A stretch of DNA of 64,000 nucleotides from Opisthocomus hoazin (lineage: Eukaryota; Chordata; Aves; Opisthocomiformes; Opisthocomidae): positions 992,001 through 1,056,000 of the forward strand of contig NC_134428.1 in assembly GCF_030867145.1 (NCBI RefSeq), in the 5' to 3' direction. Shown piece after piece: positions 23,574 through 35,322 of the stretch. Position numbers and translations under genes: made by a program. The notes beneath the pieces were generated by a model. It was not told the DNA's origin. It was given only the letters and a program-made list of their open reading frames with translations, and did no database searches. The stretch's first letter is position 1. The number at the start of each line of letters is the position of its first letter.

Positions 23574-24829
23574 GTGAGGTGAGCTCCCAGCCCGGGCTGA
23601 GGGAGAGAGAAAAGGGGTGAGGGGAGAGGGGTCGCAGCCCTGAGTGTGCAGCTTTCATACAGCCGCCCTGTTCTGAAGATACAGCGTGTCTGTGGGTCAG
23701 CGTTACCTGAAGATTTTTTTTTCCTGGTTGATTTGATGCAGCGTGGTACATTTTGGTGGGAGCAGGGGGATGATGTATCCGAAGCTGCTGAAAATGAGGT
23801 GATCCTGGTCATGGTTTTTTTTTTCTGTGCCTGATCTGGGAGCATCATTCTGCATGTATTGCTAAATGCATGTCTTCATTTCATTCAAACTGCAGTGTAA
23901 AACTGGAAATATTGTACCTGCAAAAGAATGGGAACAGCTGTCCTTGTTTGCCAAGGTAAGCCGAAAAGCAGTGGGGAGCAGTTTGCAGGATCAGAACTTC
24001 AGCCTGCTCTGGGTGATAGACCCTCAGGTGGGTAAAGAGAAACCTCGCTTTTTGAAATACAGTTCTTCTTGTCTTCCTGTTTCTTTTGTTCGGTTGTGTT
24101 GGCAGTCAGACTCCAAACATGTGATTAAACTGTTAAAAATCAAGCTATTTAAGGATTCTTTACTGTCTTAAATCCCATTACAAGCAGTGCACTCTGTCGC
24201 CCTGTGGATAGTCCATTATCATCAGTGACCTGACTGGAAGTTTTCCTTTTCTTTCTAGTACAGGGATGCATTTATGAAGGCAAATCCAGGGTACAAGTGG
24301 GACCCCACAACAAACCACCATGTGACGGCTCAGACATCCCCTGTTGCAAACAGGAGAAATCCATGGGCTTTGCCTCAGACTCTGGGAGAGATTCACTAAG
24401 CCTGAGGAAAGAGACTGCAAGGTGAAGAAATGCCCCAGCGTCACTTCAGTGTGGCAGGTGAGTTTTCCACCCATGTTGCTCAAACACAGCAGCTTCAATT
24501 TGTTTGAGGATGCGGCGTTGGAATTGAACTGCAAGAGCAGTTTTCCTTACTGCACGTGGTACTGTAATGCTGATACCTTTCATGTCCCAAATTCAGTTGC
24601 CAAGACTCGAGTTAAAACTCTGCATAACTACCTAAAATTTTCCTTAGTGCATGATTGCTTTGAAGAGTCAAGTCCAGATCTGTGTCATATCATAACGCAT
24701 ACCCTGTATTGGGTCCAGATTTGACTGAAGCTTATTTCAGGGCTATCTGCTGTTGAAGATTTTCATTTTCTAGTCAAAAAGGAAAATGCTGGTTAGAGTG
24801 ATTCACAGATCCGGTAATAACCTAACAGT

Positions 24830-25135
24830 ACAATGTGTGGTGTTAACCAGGTATCCTTTATTATGGCGCTGGGCACACGGGCGATCTCCCCTCCAAATGT
24901 GTGTGCCAAACAACTTTAGGCAGGTGTATTACAGCTCCCGGGTGGTTACTGTGGTCTTACGTTGTTACTTCATCTCTTTCGGTAGTCTTCCTCATTTGCC
25001 TGTGAGTTACATCTGGGGCGCTGCGTATGCTCGGTTCGTTCTATCTCGTTGCAAAATTGCAAAGATGGTTTTCGCTGGTTCTTGGTCGCAACTCCTGCTC
25101 TTGTCACTGTCTTGTCATTGCTAAGTTTGCTAATC
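24830..25135 (-). mobile_element. Possible LTR fragment, copy 1
   Basis: The minus strand carries AATAAAGGATACC next to a GCGCTGGGCACACGG-like segment, the arrangement of a polyadenylation signal in an LTR R region. Copy 2 retains about 80 more bases in the middle. Neither LTR ends nor a coding region can be seen, so the class is uncertain. Confidence 0.3.
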
Positions 25136-25139
25136 TATA

Positions 25140-25544
25140 AGGACAGCTTACAACTTCCACACAGGTGCTTTGTTAAAACTAAAACTAGAAAATACCACTA
25201 CAGCTAGTTTGATAAAGTTTCATGTTTTTATTATTCCTTCTATCAAGAGGTGTTAAAGTTCTTGCGGATGAATGTACCACAGGAGAAAACTTTTTGTATT
25301 TAAATCAGTAAAACTGCTATTTAGCTTCACTTAAACAGCACCCTGCTGTCTATTACATCTTGGAGGGGAAAATAGCAAAAAAAAAAAATCAGATCTGTGA
25401 CTAACTGTAGGTGCAGGGCCTGAGAGGGCGAAAAGCAGGTCGTCTCTCAGTGGTACCACAGAGAGCAGAACTGTTGCAGTCCTGACTTTGAAATACAGAG
25501 ACATTGAAGTTAAATACTGGCACCTTAAGATCCCTGGATTTTAA
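25140..25544. other. Spacer before the second T-rich satellite
   Basis: AT-rich single-copy DNA with an A9-type homopolymer near 25380. No gene was seen; conserved in copy 2. Confidence 0.5.
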
Positions 25545-27305
25545 ATTGTCTTTCAAAATCTGGTTTAGTTTGCTGTCACTCTTTTATTTAGTACTTCCCT
25601 TGACTTCCTTCATCCTCCTCCCTACTGAGATCTTGTTGAAGGCTAAGATTTGGAAATCATTGCCTATATTTGTAGGTATTGCTAGTTTTGCTATAGATCT
25701 CCAGCTTTTTGTATTGTCTTGCTATGTCTGTTTAAGTGTGCTGCCATCAGTTTTTAGTTTTTGCCTTGGTTTCCTGAATCTTCCTCCCTCTTTCAAGGTT
25801 CATTTGAAGTGTAAGTTTTTGAAATCGCTGTCTTCAAGAGTTTTGCGTCATTCCTTAGGTTATTATTATTCTAGACTTTCTTTCGAAATCTCTCTTTTAG
25901 TTCACAATTCTTGTATTTCCCTAGAGTATTTCTTTTGTTCCCTAATCTCTGTTGGTTTTTCACTTGTCAGCTTTCATGTCTTCGTCTTCCATTCTGTTCT
26001 AGCCACTTGTTGTTGTTTTTCCAGAACACCGTGGCTTTGTACATTGTCTTTCTACATCTCGTTTGAGTTTGCTGCCACTCTTTTGTTTCGTTTTTCCCTT
26101 CACTTCCTTCATCCTCCTCCCTACTGAGATCTTATTGAAGGCTAAGTTTTTGAAATCATTGCCTATATTTGTATGTATTGCTAGTTTTGCTATAGATCTT
26201 TAGGTTTTTGCATTGTCTTTCTATGTCTGTTTTAGTTGCTGCTGTTGGTTTTTAGGTTTTGCCTTGACTTCCTTAAACTTCCTCCCTAGTTAAGTTTTCT
26301 TTCTAAGTCGAAGGGTTTCCAGAGTGGCCGTGCTTTCTACATTGTCTTTCTACGGCTGTTTTAGTTTGCTACCGTGGGTTATAAGTTTTGCTCTTTACTT
26401 CATTAATCTTCCTCCCAATTTCAGTGTTCATATGAAGTCTGAGGATTTCATATATTGTTGTCTTCAAGAGTTTTGTGCCATTCCTTCGTACTTACTTCTA
26501 TTGTTCTATTATTTTTCCTTTGTTTCTTTAATCTCTGTCGGTTTTTCACTTTTTGACATTCATTTCTTGGTCTTCCTTTCTGTTGTAGTCATTCTGTCTT
26601 GGTTTGCATCTTTACGCTCTCTATTTACATTGTCGTTCAACAGAAGTTTCAGTCTGCTGCCAATCTTTTGTTTAGTATTTCCCTTGACTTCCTTCATCCT
26701 CCTTTCTATTGAGATCTTATTGAAGGCTAAGTTTTTGAAATCATTGCCTGTATTTGTAGGTATTGCTTGTTTTGCTTTCAATCTTTATCTTTTTGCGTAG
26801 CCTTGCTATGTCTGTTTTAGTGTGCTGCCATCAGTTTCGAGTTTTTGCCTTGGATTTCTAAATCTTCCTCCCTGTTTCAAGGTTCATTTGAAGTGTAAGC
26901 TTTTGAAATCGCTGTCTTCAAGAGTTTTGTGTCATTCCTTAGGTTGTTAGTGTTATAGATTTTCTTTCGAAATCTCTCTTCTAGTTGGCGGTTCTTGTAT
27001 TTCCCTATACTTTTTCATTTGTTCCCTGATCTCTGTTGGTTTTTCACTTGTCAACGTTCATGTCTTCGTCTTCCATTCTCTTCTAGCCACTTTTTGTTGT
27101 TTTTCCAGAACACCGTGGCTTTGTACATTGTCTTTCTACATCTCATTTTAGTTTGCTGCCACTCTTTTGTTTCGTTTGTCCCTTGACTTCCTTCATCCCC
27201 CTCCCTACAGAGATCTTACTGTAGGCTAAGTTTTTTAAATTATGACCTGTATTTGTAGGTATTGCTTGTTTTGCTTTAAATCTTTAACTTTTTGCGTAGC
27301 CTTCC
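25545..27305. repeat. T-rich higher-order satellite, block A-prime copy 1
   Basis: The modules and higher-order layout match the array at 8185-10538 (markers GAAGGCTAAG, CTTCCTTCATCCTCCTCCC, TTTGAAATCATTGCC). It ends inside a unit at a CTTCCTAATAAAGG junction with the minisatellite, a different break point from the other three composites. Confidence 0.9.
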
Positions 27306-30221
27306 TAATAAAGGCTTGTTGCCTGTCAAGATGCCAGGTGGGCACCAAAACAAACGCTGGGTGCCCACCAAGATGCCAGCTGGCCACCAAAATAAACTCT
27401 GAGTGCCCATCAATATTCCAGGTGGTAATCAATACGTCAGATGCCCACGAAAAGAAATGCCAGGAGGCCACCAAAACGCCACTTACACACCAAAAATATC
27501 ACAGGGTGCCCACCAATATTCCAGGTGGCACACAAAATGCCAGGTGGCCAACAAGAGAAATGCCGGCAGACCACGAAAGTAAATGCCAGGTGGCCACCAA
27601 AATAAAGGCTAGTTGCCTAACAAGATGGAAGTTGGCCACGACAACGCGACATGCCCAAAAAACAAAATGATGGGTGCCCACCGAGATGCCAGGTGCCCAC
27701 CAAAGGAAATGCTGGGTGGTTAAGGAGAGGTCAGGTGGCCACCTGGTGAAAAACTCGGGCTAAGCATTTAGGTGGCCATCAAGATAAAGAGTAGGTGCCC
27801 ACTAAGATGCCAGCTGGCCACCAATAGAAACGCTTGCTGCTCATCAGTATTCCAGGTGGCAAACAATACGCCAGAGGCCCACAAAAGGAAATGCCAGGTG
27901 GCCACCAAAACACCATCTGGCCAATAAAACTAATGCTGGGTGCGCACGAAGATGCCAGATGGACACCAAAAAGCCATGTGCTCACCAAAAGAGACACAGG
28001 GTCCCCACCAAAAGACCATGTGCCCAGCAAAATCAATGCTGCATGCCCAGCAACATACCAGATTGTCACCAAAACGTCACGTACCCACCAAAATTATCAT
28101 AGGGTGCTCACCAATATCCCAGGTGGCACCCAAAATTCCAGGTGGCCACCAAAAGAAACGCCGGCAGCCCACCAAAGGAAATGCCAGGTGGCCATCAAAA
28201 GAAAGGCTGGTTGCCTATCAAGATGGCAGTTGGCCACCACAACGCGACATGCCCAACAAACAAAATGCTGGGTGCACACCGAGATGCCAGCTTCCCACCA
28301 AAATGCCACCTGCCAACCAAAATCAATGCTACGTGCATACCAAAAGAAAACCTGGCTGCCCACCAAAACACCATGTGACCACCAAAACACCACATGATCA
28401 CAACAATAAACGATGGGTGCCCAGCAAACGAAATGCCAAGTGCCCAACAAAACGCCAGGTGCCCACCAATAGAAATGGTGGGTGCCAATCACGATGGATG
28501 GTGCTCACCAAAATAAATGCTGGGTGCACACCAAAATAAAGCTGGGTGCCCACCAAGATGCCAGGTGCTCACCAAAATAAAGCTGGGTGCCCACCAAGAT
28601 AACAGGTGGCCACCAAAATACCAGGTGTAAATTAAAAGAAACTCGAGGTGCCCACAAGATGCCAGGTGGCAACCAAAACACAACGTGCCCTGCAAAAGAA
28701 ATGCCAGGTGCCTACAAAGATTGCAGGTGGCCACCAAAATGACACATGGCAACGAAAAGAAACGCTGTCTGCCCACCAAGATGAATGCCACTTGCCTACC
28801 AACAGAAAAACTGGGTGCCAACCAAAGGACCATGTGCTCACCAAAAGAAATGCTGGGTACCCACCAAGATGCTGAGTGACAATGAAAAGAAATGCTGGGT
28901 GCTTGCAAAGATGCTAGGTGGCCACCTAAGTGCTTGGTGGTGACCCAGAAAAGTACCGGGTGCCCACCAAGACCTCAACTGGCAAACAGAATAAAGACCA
29001 GGTGTCCACCAAGAGGCCAGGTGGCCAGCAAAAACCAGGTGCCCATCGAAAGGAACTCTGGGTGCCCACCAAGATGCCAGGTGCCCGCCAAAACGCCACG
29101 TGGCCAGCAAAAGAAACGCCGGGTGACTAAGAAGTAGCCAGGTGCCCATCAAGATGCCAGGTGCCTACCAAAAGTAACAGCGGGTGACCATTGAGATGCC
29201 AGGTGGATACAAAAATGCCCCATGCACACCAAAAGAAATGCCAGGTGCCCACCAATCAAAAACCTGGGTGCCCACCATGATTAATGCCACATGCCCACCA
29301 AAAGAGACATTGGTTACCCACCAAAAGACCACGTGACCAGCAAAATCAAGGCTGGGTGCCCAACAAGATGCCAGCTTGTCACCAAAATGCCACGTACCCA
29401 CCAAAAATATCACAGAGTGCCCACTAAGATGCCAGGTGGCCACAAAAATGCCCCATGCACCCCAAAAGAAGCGCCAGCTGCCCACCAGATAAATTCCAGG
29501 TGGACACCAAATTAAAGGTTGGTTGCCTATCAAGATGGCAGATGGCCATGACAACGCGACATGCCCAAAAAACAAAATGCTGGTTCCCCACCGAGATGCC
29601 ATTTGCCCACCAAAGGAAATGCTGGGTGGTTAAGGAGATGCCAGGTGGCCACCTGGTGAAAAACTCGGGCTAAGCATTTAGGTGGCCATCAAGATAAAGA
29701 CTAGGTGCCCACCAAGATGCCAGCTGGCCACCAAAAGAAACGCTTGCTGCTCATCAGTATTCCAGGTGGCAACCAATACGCCAGGGGCCCACGAAAGGAA
29801 ATGCCAGGTGGCCACCAAAACACCATGTGGCCACCAAAACTAATGCTGCTTGCGCACAAAGATGCCAGGTGGTCTCTATAACGCCATGTGCTCACCCAGA
29901 TAAATGCCAGATGCCCACCAAGATGTCAGGTGGCCACCAAATAGTCATGTGCACAGGAAAATGAACACTGGGTGCCCATCAAGATGTGAGGTGCCCACCA
30001 AAAGAGATGCCACATGGCCACCAAGGTGCCATGTGCCCACCAAAAGAAATGCTGGGGTTCCACCAAAATAAAGCTGGATGTCCACCAAGATGCCAGGTGA
30101 CCACAAGAACACAATGTGCCCTCAAAAATAAATGCTGCGTCCCTAGGAAGATGCCAGATGGCCGCCACAAGAAGTGCTGGGTGCCCACCAAGATACCAGG
30201 TGGCCACCAAAACACCAGGTG
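27306..30221. repeat. 42-bp minisatellite array, block B-prime copy 1 (2.9 kb)
   Basis: Same unit family as 10539-18078. It contains two copies of the palindrome insert (27716-27770, 29626-29680) and the same GCTTGGTGGTGACCCAG block near 28929. It ends after ACACCAGGTGTA, where non-repetitive DNA begins. Open frames here are by-products of the repeat. Confidence 0.92.
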
Positions 30222-31029
30222 TACCTGCCCTTACTAAGTTTAAAATTAATTATAGAGGCTAAGAAACAGGGTTTTGAACAATGTTAGTCTTTCATAAGAA
30301 GGATGTACCTGTCCTAAGTAAAACCAGAGAGCGATAATTCCTAGGAATAGCTAACGAGCTATGAAAAGCTGCTGAGATTGCCAAAAGAAACAGCTAACTA
30401 TGGGAAAGGCAACTCCAGCAGGGGGAGATTGATTGCGACCACAGACTCACGGACCACCTACCCCAATTCTACCCCAGACTCAAAAGATGAAGAAACCGAG
30501 CATGCATACTAATTTACATGCTGGACCAAGAGACTTTGACCAGATGCAGACAATCCAGCAACTACACCTATTTGGTTTCTAGCCTGCTCACGTTTGTCAG
30601 GAGGTGAAGGATGTCATTACAAGGAAGCTTTAGTTAAAGAGACACCTGCTCCTCAAATCCTGTTACCAAATTGTAACTATCCTTTAACATTGATCACTGC
30701 CATATTTGAGCTGGTAACCTGCACAGGAAACATCAAGTTTGGACTTTCTGTTTTCCCTGATAAAAGAAGTTTGGCCTGTAGTACAGTTATAGTTTGACCT
30801 GTATTACAAAAGGACATCAAGAAAAAAAACAGGGCGAATATGGGAAAATGTGTGCTGCAGGCAAAGGCAAAAGGTGAACATCCTATTTAAGCAAAACCAG
30901 TTCAGAATTCCTACAAGTTTTAGGGAAAGTTTTAGAATTACATTTGTCTCCGTTTCGTTTGGCATGTTTACCATCTGCAATGAAAAAGTGTATGGGGAAA
31001 AAGGCTATGTCATTTTTGCTTGTGTTAGA
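30222..31029. other. Non-repetitive segment, possibly old LTR-derived
   Basis: This single-copy stretch exists only in copy 1; the corresponding DNA is deleted in copy 2. A part with CCTACCCCAATTCTACCCC followed by CATGCATACTAATTTACATG has the flavour of an avian ERV leader or LTR, but I cannot delimit an element. No gene was seen. Confidence 0.3.
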
Positions 31030-31185
31030 GGCACTTTCACAGAATCACAGAAGGAAGGGACCTCTGTGGGTCATCTAGTCCAAGCCCCCTGCCGAAGCAG
31101 GGTCACCTAGAGCAGGCTGCACAGGACCTTGTCCAGGCGGGTTTTAAATATCTCCAGAGAAGGAGACTCTACAACCTCTCTGGGC
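31030..31185 (-). repeat. CR1 LINE 3' fragment
   Basis: Read on the minus strand it ends in GTCCCTTCCTTCTGTGATTC, the CR1 3' terminus, preceded by the conserved segment GGTCCTGTGCAGCCTGCT. It is 5' truncated, as usual for CR1. Confidence 0.88.
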
Positions 31186-31479
31186 AAGTGAGAATGCACA
31201 TGCACAGCCCTTGCACACCAGCTCTGGGGAAGACCCTCGTAGAGCCCCTCACTCACCTCACTCCTGCCAGTCCCCCAGTAAGAAGTGGTTTTGAGGACAG
31301 GCACTGTTCCTGCCCCAGTGCCTGCTGGCCCAGACCCCCACTTGCTCCAGCAGCTGCACTGAGACCACCCCCCCCTCTGGCACACAGTCCTTTCAGTTCA
31401 CACACACGCAGCACAGAGAGAGAGATGCCACAGGGAGATAGTCAAGACAAGATTTAATAAGAAGCTAGAAGAAGACAGG

Positions 31480-33701
31480 AGAGATGTCATCTGTGTCCTG
31501 CAACCAGTCACTTGCCTCTGGAGACTCTGGTGTCATCGGGTGGTCATCTGAGACTTCTTCAGCAAGATTAGAGGGGACAGACAGAGCCTCTTGTGCCATC
31601 AGGCAGCTCTCCCACGTACCAACCACCTTCATCTACATCTCCAGAGGTGTAAACGCAGTTCAGGCCACTCATTGGGACCATCGAAAGGATCATAGCTGGA
31701 CCGAGTGCTCGAAGCTCTGCCAGTTGTTTTCTCACCGTCTTCTGGAGGATGGACTCCTAGTCTATGCCCAAGGCATCCTGGCATGGCCTGGAAATGATAC
31801 GGTTGGATCTTTCTCCTTCCACCCATACAAGTTCCTGAAAGAGCTGCTGGTGTTGGTTTTTTAGCTCCTGATTCTCTCCTACATTTCAGTCACCTGGACT
31901 TGAATCAGCTGCAGGGTTTCTCTGTGTTCCCTGCGTGCTTCTGCCTGAGCCCTCTGCAAACACGTGTGTTCCTCCTCTTTCCTCTGGAGCGCTGACTTTT
32001 TCTCCTGGTGTGTCTTCTCCAGCTGTTGACTTCTGCCATTTCTCGCGTGCCTTTCAGTTGGCGCTCTGTCTCTTCCAGCTGGATCTGAAGACAGACGTTT
32101 GTTCAGGTGGCAGAATCTCACTCCTCTGCCACTCGCCTTAGGTGCCCTATCTGCCAAAACCATCTGCCCATGGAGGCGAGTGATTTCTTCAGCCAGTTAG
32201 GTGTTTTTGTTTGTCGTCTCCGTAAGCTGCACCTGTAACTCCTCCCAAGTTGGTAGCCCTCTTCATCTGCAGCCACTTGTGCCTGAAGGTCGTCAGCTGC
32301 CCTCTGTGAGAAGTCATCCTGCTCGTCCTGTGCCAGCAAAGCTCCAGTGGGTTCTCCCATTTCTGCAGCCCTCTGCTGAGGAAATGATGACCTGCACAGT
32401 TCCTCAGCGGAGCTTTGGATGGGCAGTGGCACTTGAGTATTGACCAGTTGCCTGGCTATTCCTTGTAGCTGCTTGCTAATGAGACCCAGCTTAGCCATCT
32501 TCTGCTTCAGCCTCTCCAGTGCCTCCCAGTCTCTAGTATTGATCAGGGAAATGATGTTCTGCAATTGCCTGGCTCTGTCTTGCAGCTGCTTGCTAAGGAG
32601 ATGCACCTTAGTAGTCTTCTGCTTGAGCCTCTCTTCCTCTTCCTGCACTTCAGGAGAGCTTGCCTTCCTCAGAAGACTGTTTTCCTCTTGAAGGACACTG
32701 CATTGCCTCTCCAGCTCCTTCAAGGCACTCTGGAGGTGGGCGTTCTGCTCCAGCAGCCTGCTGTGACGGCCACCAGGCAGACAGTCGTCCTGCTGCCCGA
32801 CAGTCTGAACACCCACCTCTGCCACAGACCGCTCGCTGCCGGCCCTTCCGTGTGGCAGGGAGCCAAAGCTGTGTGGCACCAAGTCTTGCCCCACAGCTTT
32901 CAGCAAAACCTGCACGCTGTTCCCTTCCTTCTGGAGACAAGCGTCTCTTAAGCTCTGGTGGGTTTTCTGCTGCGCATCTCCATCACAGGAGGAAGATGCC
33001 ATGAGGCTCTCCAAAGAGCAGGGCCCGATGGCCCAAGAGCCCAGGAGGGTCGGTAGGCACTGCCAGGCTGTAGCCTTGGTCCTGGCCTCGTTGCAGGAAC
33101 TGATCTCCTCAAACTGCTCCGAGAGGTACTTTTGGAAGAGTCTTCTCCGCAGGAGCAGTTCCTCTTGGGGGCGGAGGATGTGAGCAGCCTGCTCGCCATT
33201 GGTCTCGCCGCACAGCTTTCTGAGTGCGCCCTGGAGCTCACCATGGGCCTCGCTGCTCCCCCCGGCTCTTCTCCCCAGCTCCTTGGCCAGCTGCTGCTGC
33301 AGGTGCCGTGCCTGACGGACGGCATCATCGCGTTGCTGCTCCAGCTCCTCCTGCAGCTCGTGCAGCTCAGCCTCCTTCGAGCGCAGCAGATGGCAGATCT
33401 CCACTGACCGCAGCCGCCGGTTCAGCTCCTGCAGCCGCTGCAGCTCCAGCTCCTGCCACTGATCCCACGTGGCGTGCAGCCGCTGGGCCAGGAGCTGCTG
33501 CTCCCGCTTCACCGCATCCTTCAGCTCGCGTGTCTCAGCCATGAAGCAGCGGAGCCGCTCGTGGCAGCGGCGTCGTTCAGCCTCCAGCTCAGCCCGCAGC
33601 CTCCCCAGCCGCTGCTCGTGCTCGTCACTCTGCGCCGGGCCCCGGCAGGGCGAGGGGCGGCTGCGCGGCGCAGAGCCCCGTCCCACACCGTCCCGGCTCA
33701 T
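31480..33701 (-). pseudogene. RIMBP3: RIMBP3-like gene: open N-terminal half, frameshifted C-terminal part
   Basis: The start chosen is ATG at 33701 (MSRDGVGRGS), matching the position of the human RIMBP3 start; an upstream ATG would add 18 residues. 527 codons stay open to 32118. Residues about 28-200 form a coiled coil with family motifs (LRAELEAER, RQARHLQQQLAKEL, TNGEQAAHI), and a second coiled coil follows from about residue 325. Near 32260 the reading frame shifts: the family-like continuation (EELQVQLTETTNKNT) runs in another frame, meets a stop where RIMBP3 has Trp, then continues with LAEEITRLH. Farther down (31550-31694) an SH3 domain can be read only across frames: YDPFDGPNEWPE, then YTSGDVDEGGWYVGELPDG, then VPSNLAEEVSDD. 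The FN3 and later SH3 domains are absent. Human RIMBP3 is an intronless, testis-expressed gene; this copy is also intronless. It is probably a pseudogene, though a truncated coiled-coil protein could still be made. Confidence 0.8.
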
Positions 33702-34202
33702 GGCTGCAGGGATGGCCAAATGCTGCCACCAACAGCCACCGACGTCGCCTGTCACTGCCTCTCACAGCTGCGGCCAGGTGTGGCCGTGCAGGAGCAGAGA
33801 CAGCGTCTGCGACCAGCCGGGGTGGGCGAGGGCGGCTTCATACACCTGGGCTGAGCTCACAAAGGAGGGGTGGGACACGTGGCCTTATGAGGTGTGCCCT
33901 GGCCATGAGCTCACAAAACTGGTGTCACCTAATGCCATCTCCTGTAAATGTACAGTTGTGTTCATTGTCCTGTGAAGTCCTTTTGACTCGTCTGGCTTCG
34001 GACATCAACAGAGATTTTGGTGAATTGAATTGAAAATGCCATCTGCCGGGTTGTAAGAGCTGCCAGTGTCCCTCTCCACACCCCCAAACTCCACTGCCAT
34101 GTCACATCACCCCAGGCCCCGTCACCTCCTGGGGCTCCCTGGGTCAGGAATGGTGGTGCTGGGACACCGGTGCCCACGGGGACCTGGTGGCCATGACATG
34201 TT
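33702..34202. other. Upstream flank of the RIMBP3-like gene
   Basis: The 5' side of the minus-strand gene is GC-rich near the start and becomes ordinary single-copy DNA. No TATA box at a fitting distance and no other gene were seen. Confidence 0.4.
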
Positions 34203-34515
34203 GCAGAATCACAGAGTAGTAGGGGTTGGAAGGGACCTCTGCGGGTCATCTAGTCAAACCCCCCTGCCGAAGCAGGGTCACCTACAGCAGGCTGCACAGG
34301 ACCTTGTCCAGGCGGGTCTTGAATACCTCCAGAGAAAGAGACTCCACAGCCTCCCTGGGCAGCCTGTTCCAGTGCTCCGTCACCCTCAGAGGGAAGAAGT
34401 TCTTCCTCATGTTCAGACACAACTTCCTATGCTTCAGTTTGTGCCCATTGCCCCTTGTCCTGTCACTGGGCACCACTGAAAAGAGCTTGGCGCCATCCTC
34501 TTGACACCCAAATGT
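34203..34515 (-). repeat. CR1 LINE 3' fragment
   Basis: This is the best-preserved CR1 copy. On the minus strand it includes TGAGGAAGAACTTCTTCCC, GGAACAGGCTGCCCAGGGA and AGGTCCCTTCCAACC, ending in CTGTGATTCTG. It is 5' truncated. The segment up to 34790 shows no feature. Confidence 0.95.
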
Positions 34516-34874
34516 TGACCGCAATGGGGTGGGCCTTAGCCCAGGCCTGGCTGACCCCATCCCCACAGTCCCTGGGGCCTTGCAACCCCCTCCCAGTGTC
34601 CACAGGGTCCTGACTGCCCCCTCCCACCACAGCATGGCCCCTCTGAGGACCAGCCGGGACAGGCACAGGGCTCAGCCCGGGGAAGCTCCAGCCCTGCCAC
34701 CCTTCTGTGCTTTCCCCCAATGTCCCCACAGTGCCAAGACCGCCTGCACCAGGCAAGAACATGGCAGAGAACTGAGGACACTGTCATGGCTAGAGATATG
34801 GCTCAGGGAGGTGCAGGAGGAGCATGTGGGAAGGGGAGGAACGTCCTCCCGAGGGGGGCAGGAAGAATTGTCTG

Positions 34875-34881
34875 TATAAAA
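34875..34881 (+). promoter_or_regulatory. TATA-like box, copy 2
   Basis: TATAAAA in the same context as position 84 of copy 1, with the flanking inverted repeat kept. Confidence 0.25.
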
Positions 34882-35058
34882 CAACCTCAGCCAAGGGCTT
34901 GGAGAGCAGCTTCTTACCCGTGACCCTGGAACTCCCTCCTGCCGACCTGCAGGAAAGTGCTTGAGGATCAGGGGATGCTTTGGGGCTCCAAAAGCAATGT
35001 TCTCATGGGCTGGAGTTTTCAGCACAGGAACTCATCCATAAGCCACTGGAGGTACTCC

Positions 35059-35322
35059 TCACCACAGTACACACAGCAGGGAGAAAGGGTTGTAGAAGGA
35101 GGCCACATATTTTCTGAAGAAATCCACTGTCTTTGGACAAAGGATGCACAGGGAATCTTTTGTTTTGAAGCCACTGTGAAATAAAGAAGGCAAGTCCATT
35201 TGCTGAAAGGAGGAATTAAATAATACTTCAATCATTCCGTTATAGTATTTGCTGGCTTCATATATTTCGTGAGCCCTTAGTACATAGCTTTCATTTTGGT
35301 GAGCAAGTCCTAAACACATCAC
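35059..35322 (-). pseudogene. 87-codon open frame, possible exon relic, unrecognised
   Basis: The minus frame reads through residues such as SYVLRAHEIYEASKYYNGM and FFRKYVASFYNPF, with amino-acid composition like a real protein. Acceptor-like TTTCACAG and TCCTTTCAG sites lie within it and a TGTTTAG site precedes GACTTGC. In an adjacent frame the sequence continues as CGEEYLQWLMDEFLC, hinting at a frameshift. The copy 1 counterpart carries a stop. I cannot name the family. Confidence 0.25.

Larger units (their letters stand above)
21436..24457 (+). pseudogene. BBX: BBX (HMG-box transcription factor) pseudogene with introns, copy 1
   Basis: BBX is a nuclear HMG-box DNA-binding protein. Two exon relics are clear. 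At 23896-23955 (after AAACTGCAG, before GTAAGC) a frame gives IVPAKEWEQLSLFAK, aligning with the end of the BBX HMG box. At 24259-24457 (after CTTTCTAG, before GTGAGT) the frame gives YRDAFMKANPGYKWDPTTN, nearly the BBX sequence. That exon then shifts frame: one frame stops after GEIH, another gives the RDSLSLRKETAR stretch, and a third gives EEMPQRHFSVA, together following the BBX order. So at least two frameshifts are present. A weaker match to the start (SNRQSDATHSTEA) lies at 21436-21505 with good splice borders, and a decayed trace of the KILADWW region at about 22625-22660. Retained introns show it is not a retrocopy. No later BBX exons were found. Intron contents include a short CTGT microsatellite near 22562. 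Confidence 0.65.
1..34790. repeat. Segmental duplication unit, copy 1 (about 34.8 kb)
   Basis: Position 11 onward realigns with position 34802 onward in the same orientation, and the match continues through every landmark: CR1 fragments, tRNA-Ala, CpG islands, satellites, BBX remnant and RIMBP3-like gene. The offset changes stepwise, from 34791 at the start to about 35250 after a 456-bp indel, about 35830 after one extra satellite unit, about 32674 after minisatellite contraction and about 30512 at the RIMBP3-like gene. So the copies differ mainly by a few large indels and array-length changes. The left edge is the window edge, so the true unit boundary is unknown. Confidence 0.95.
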
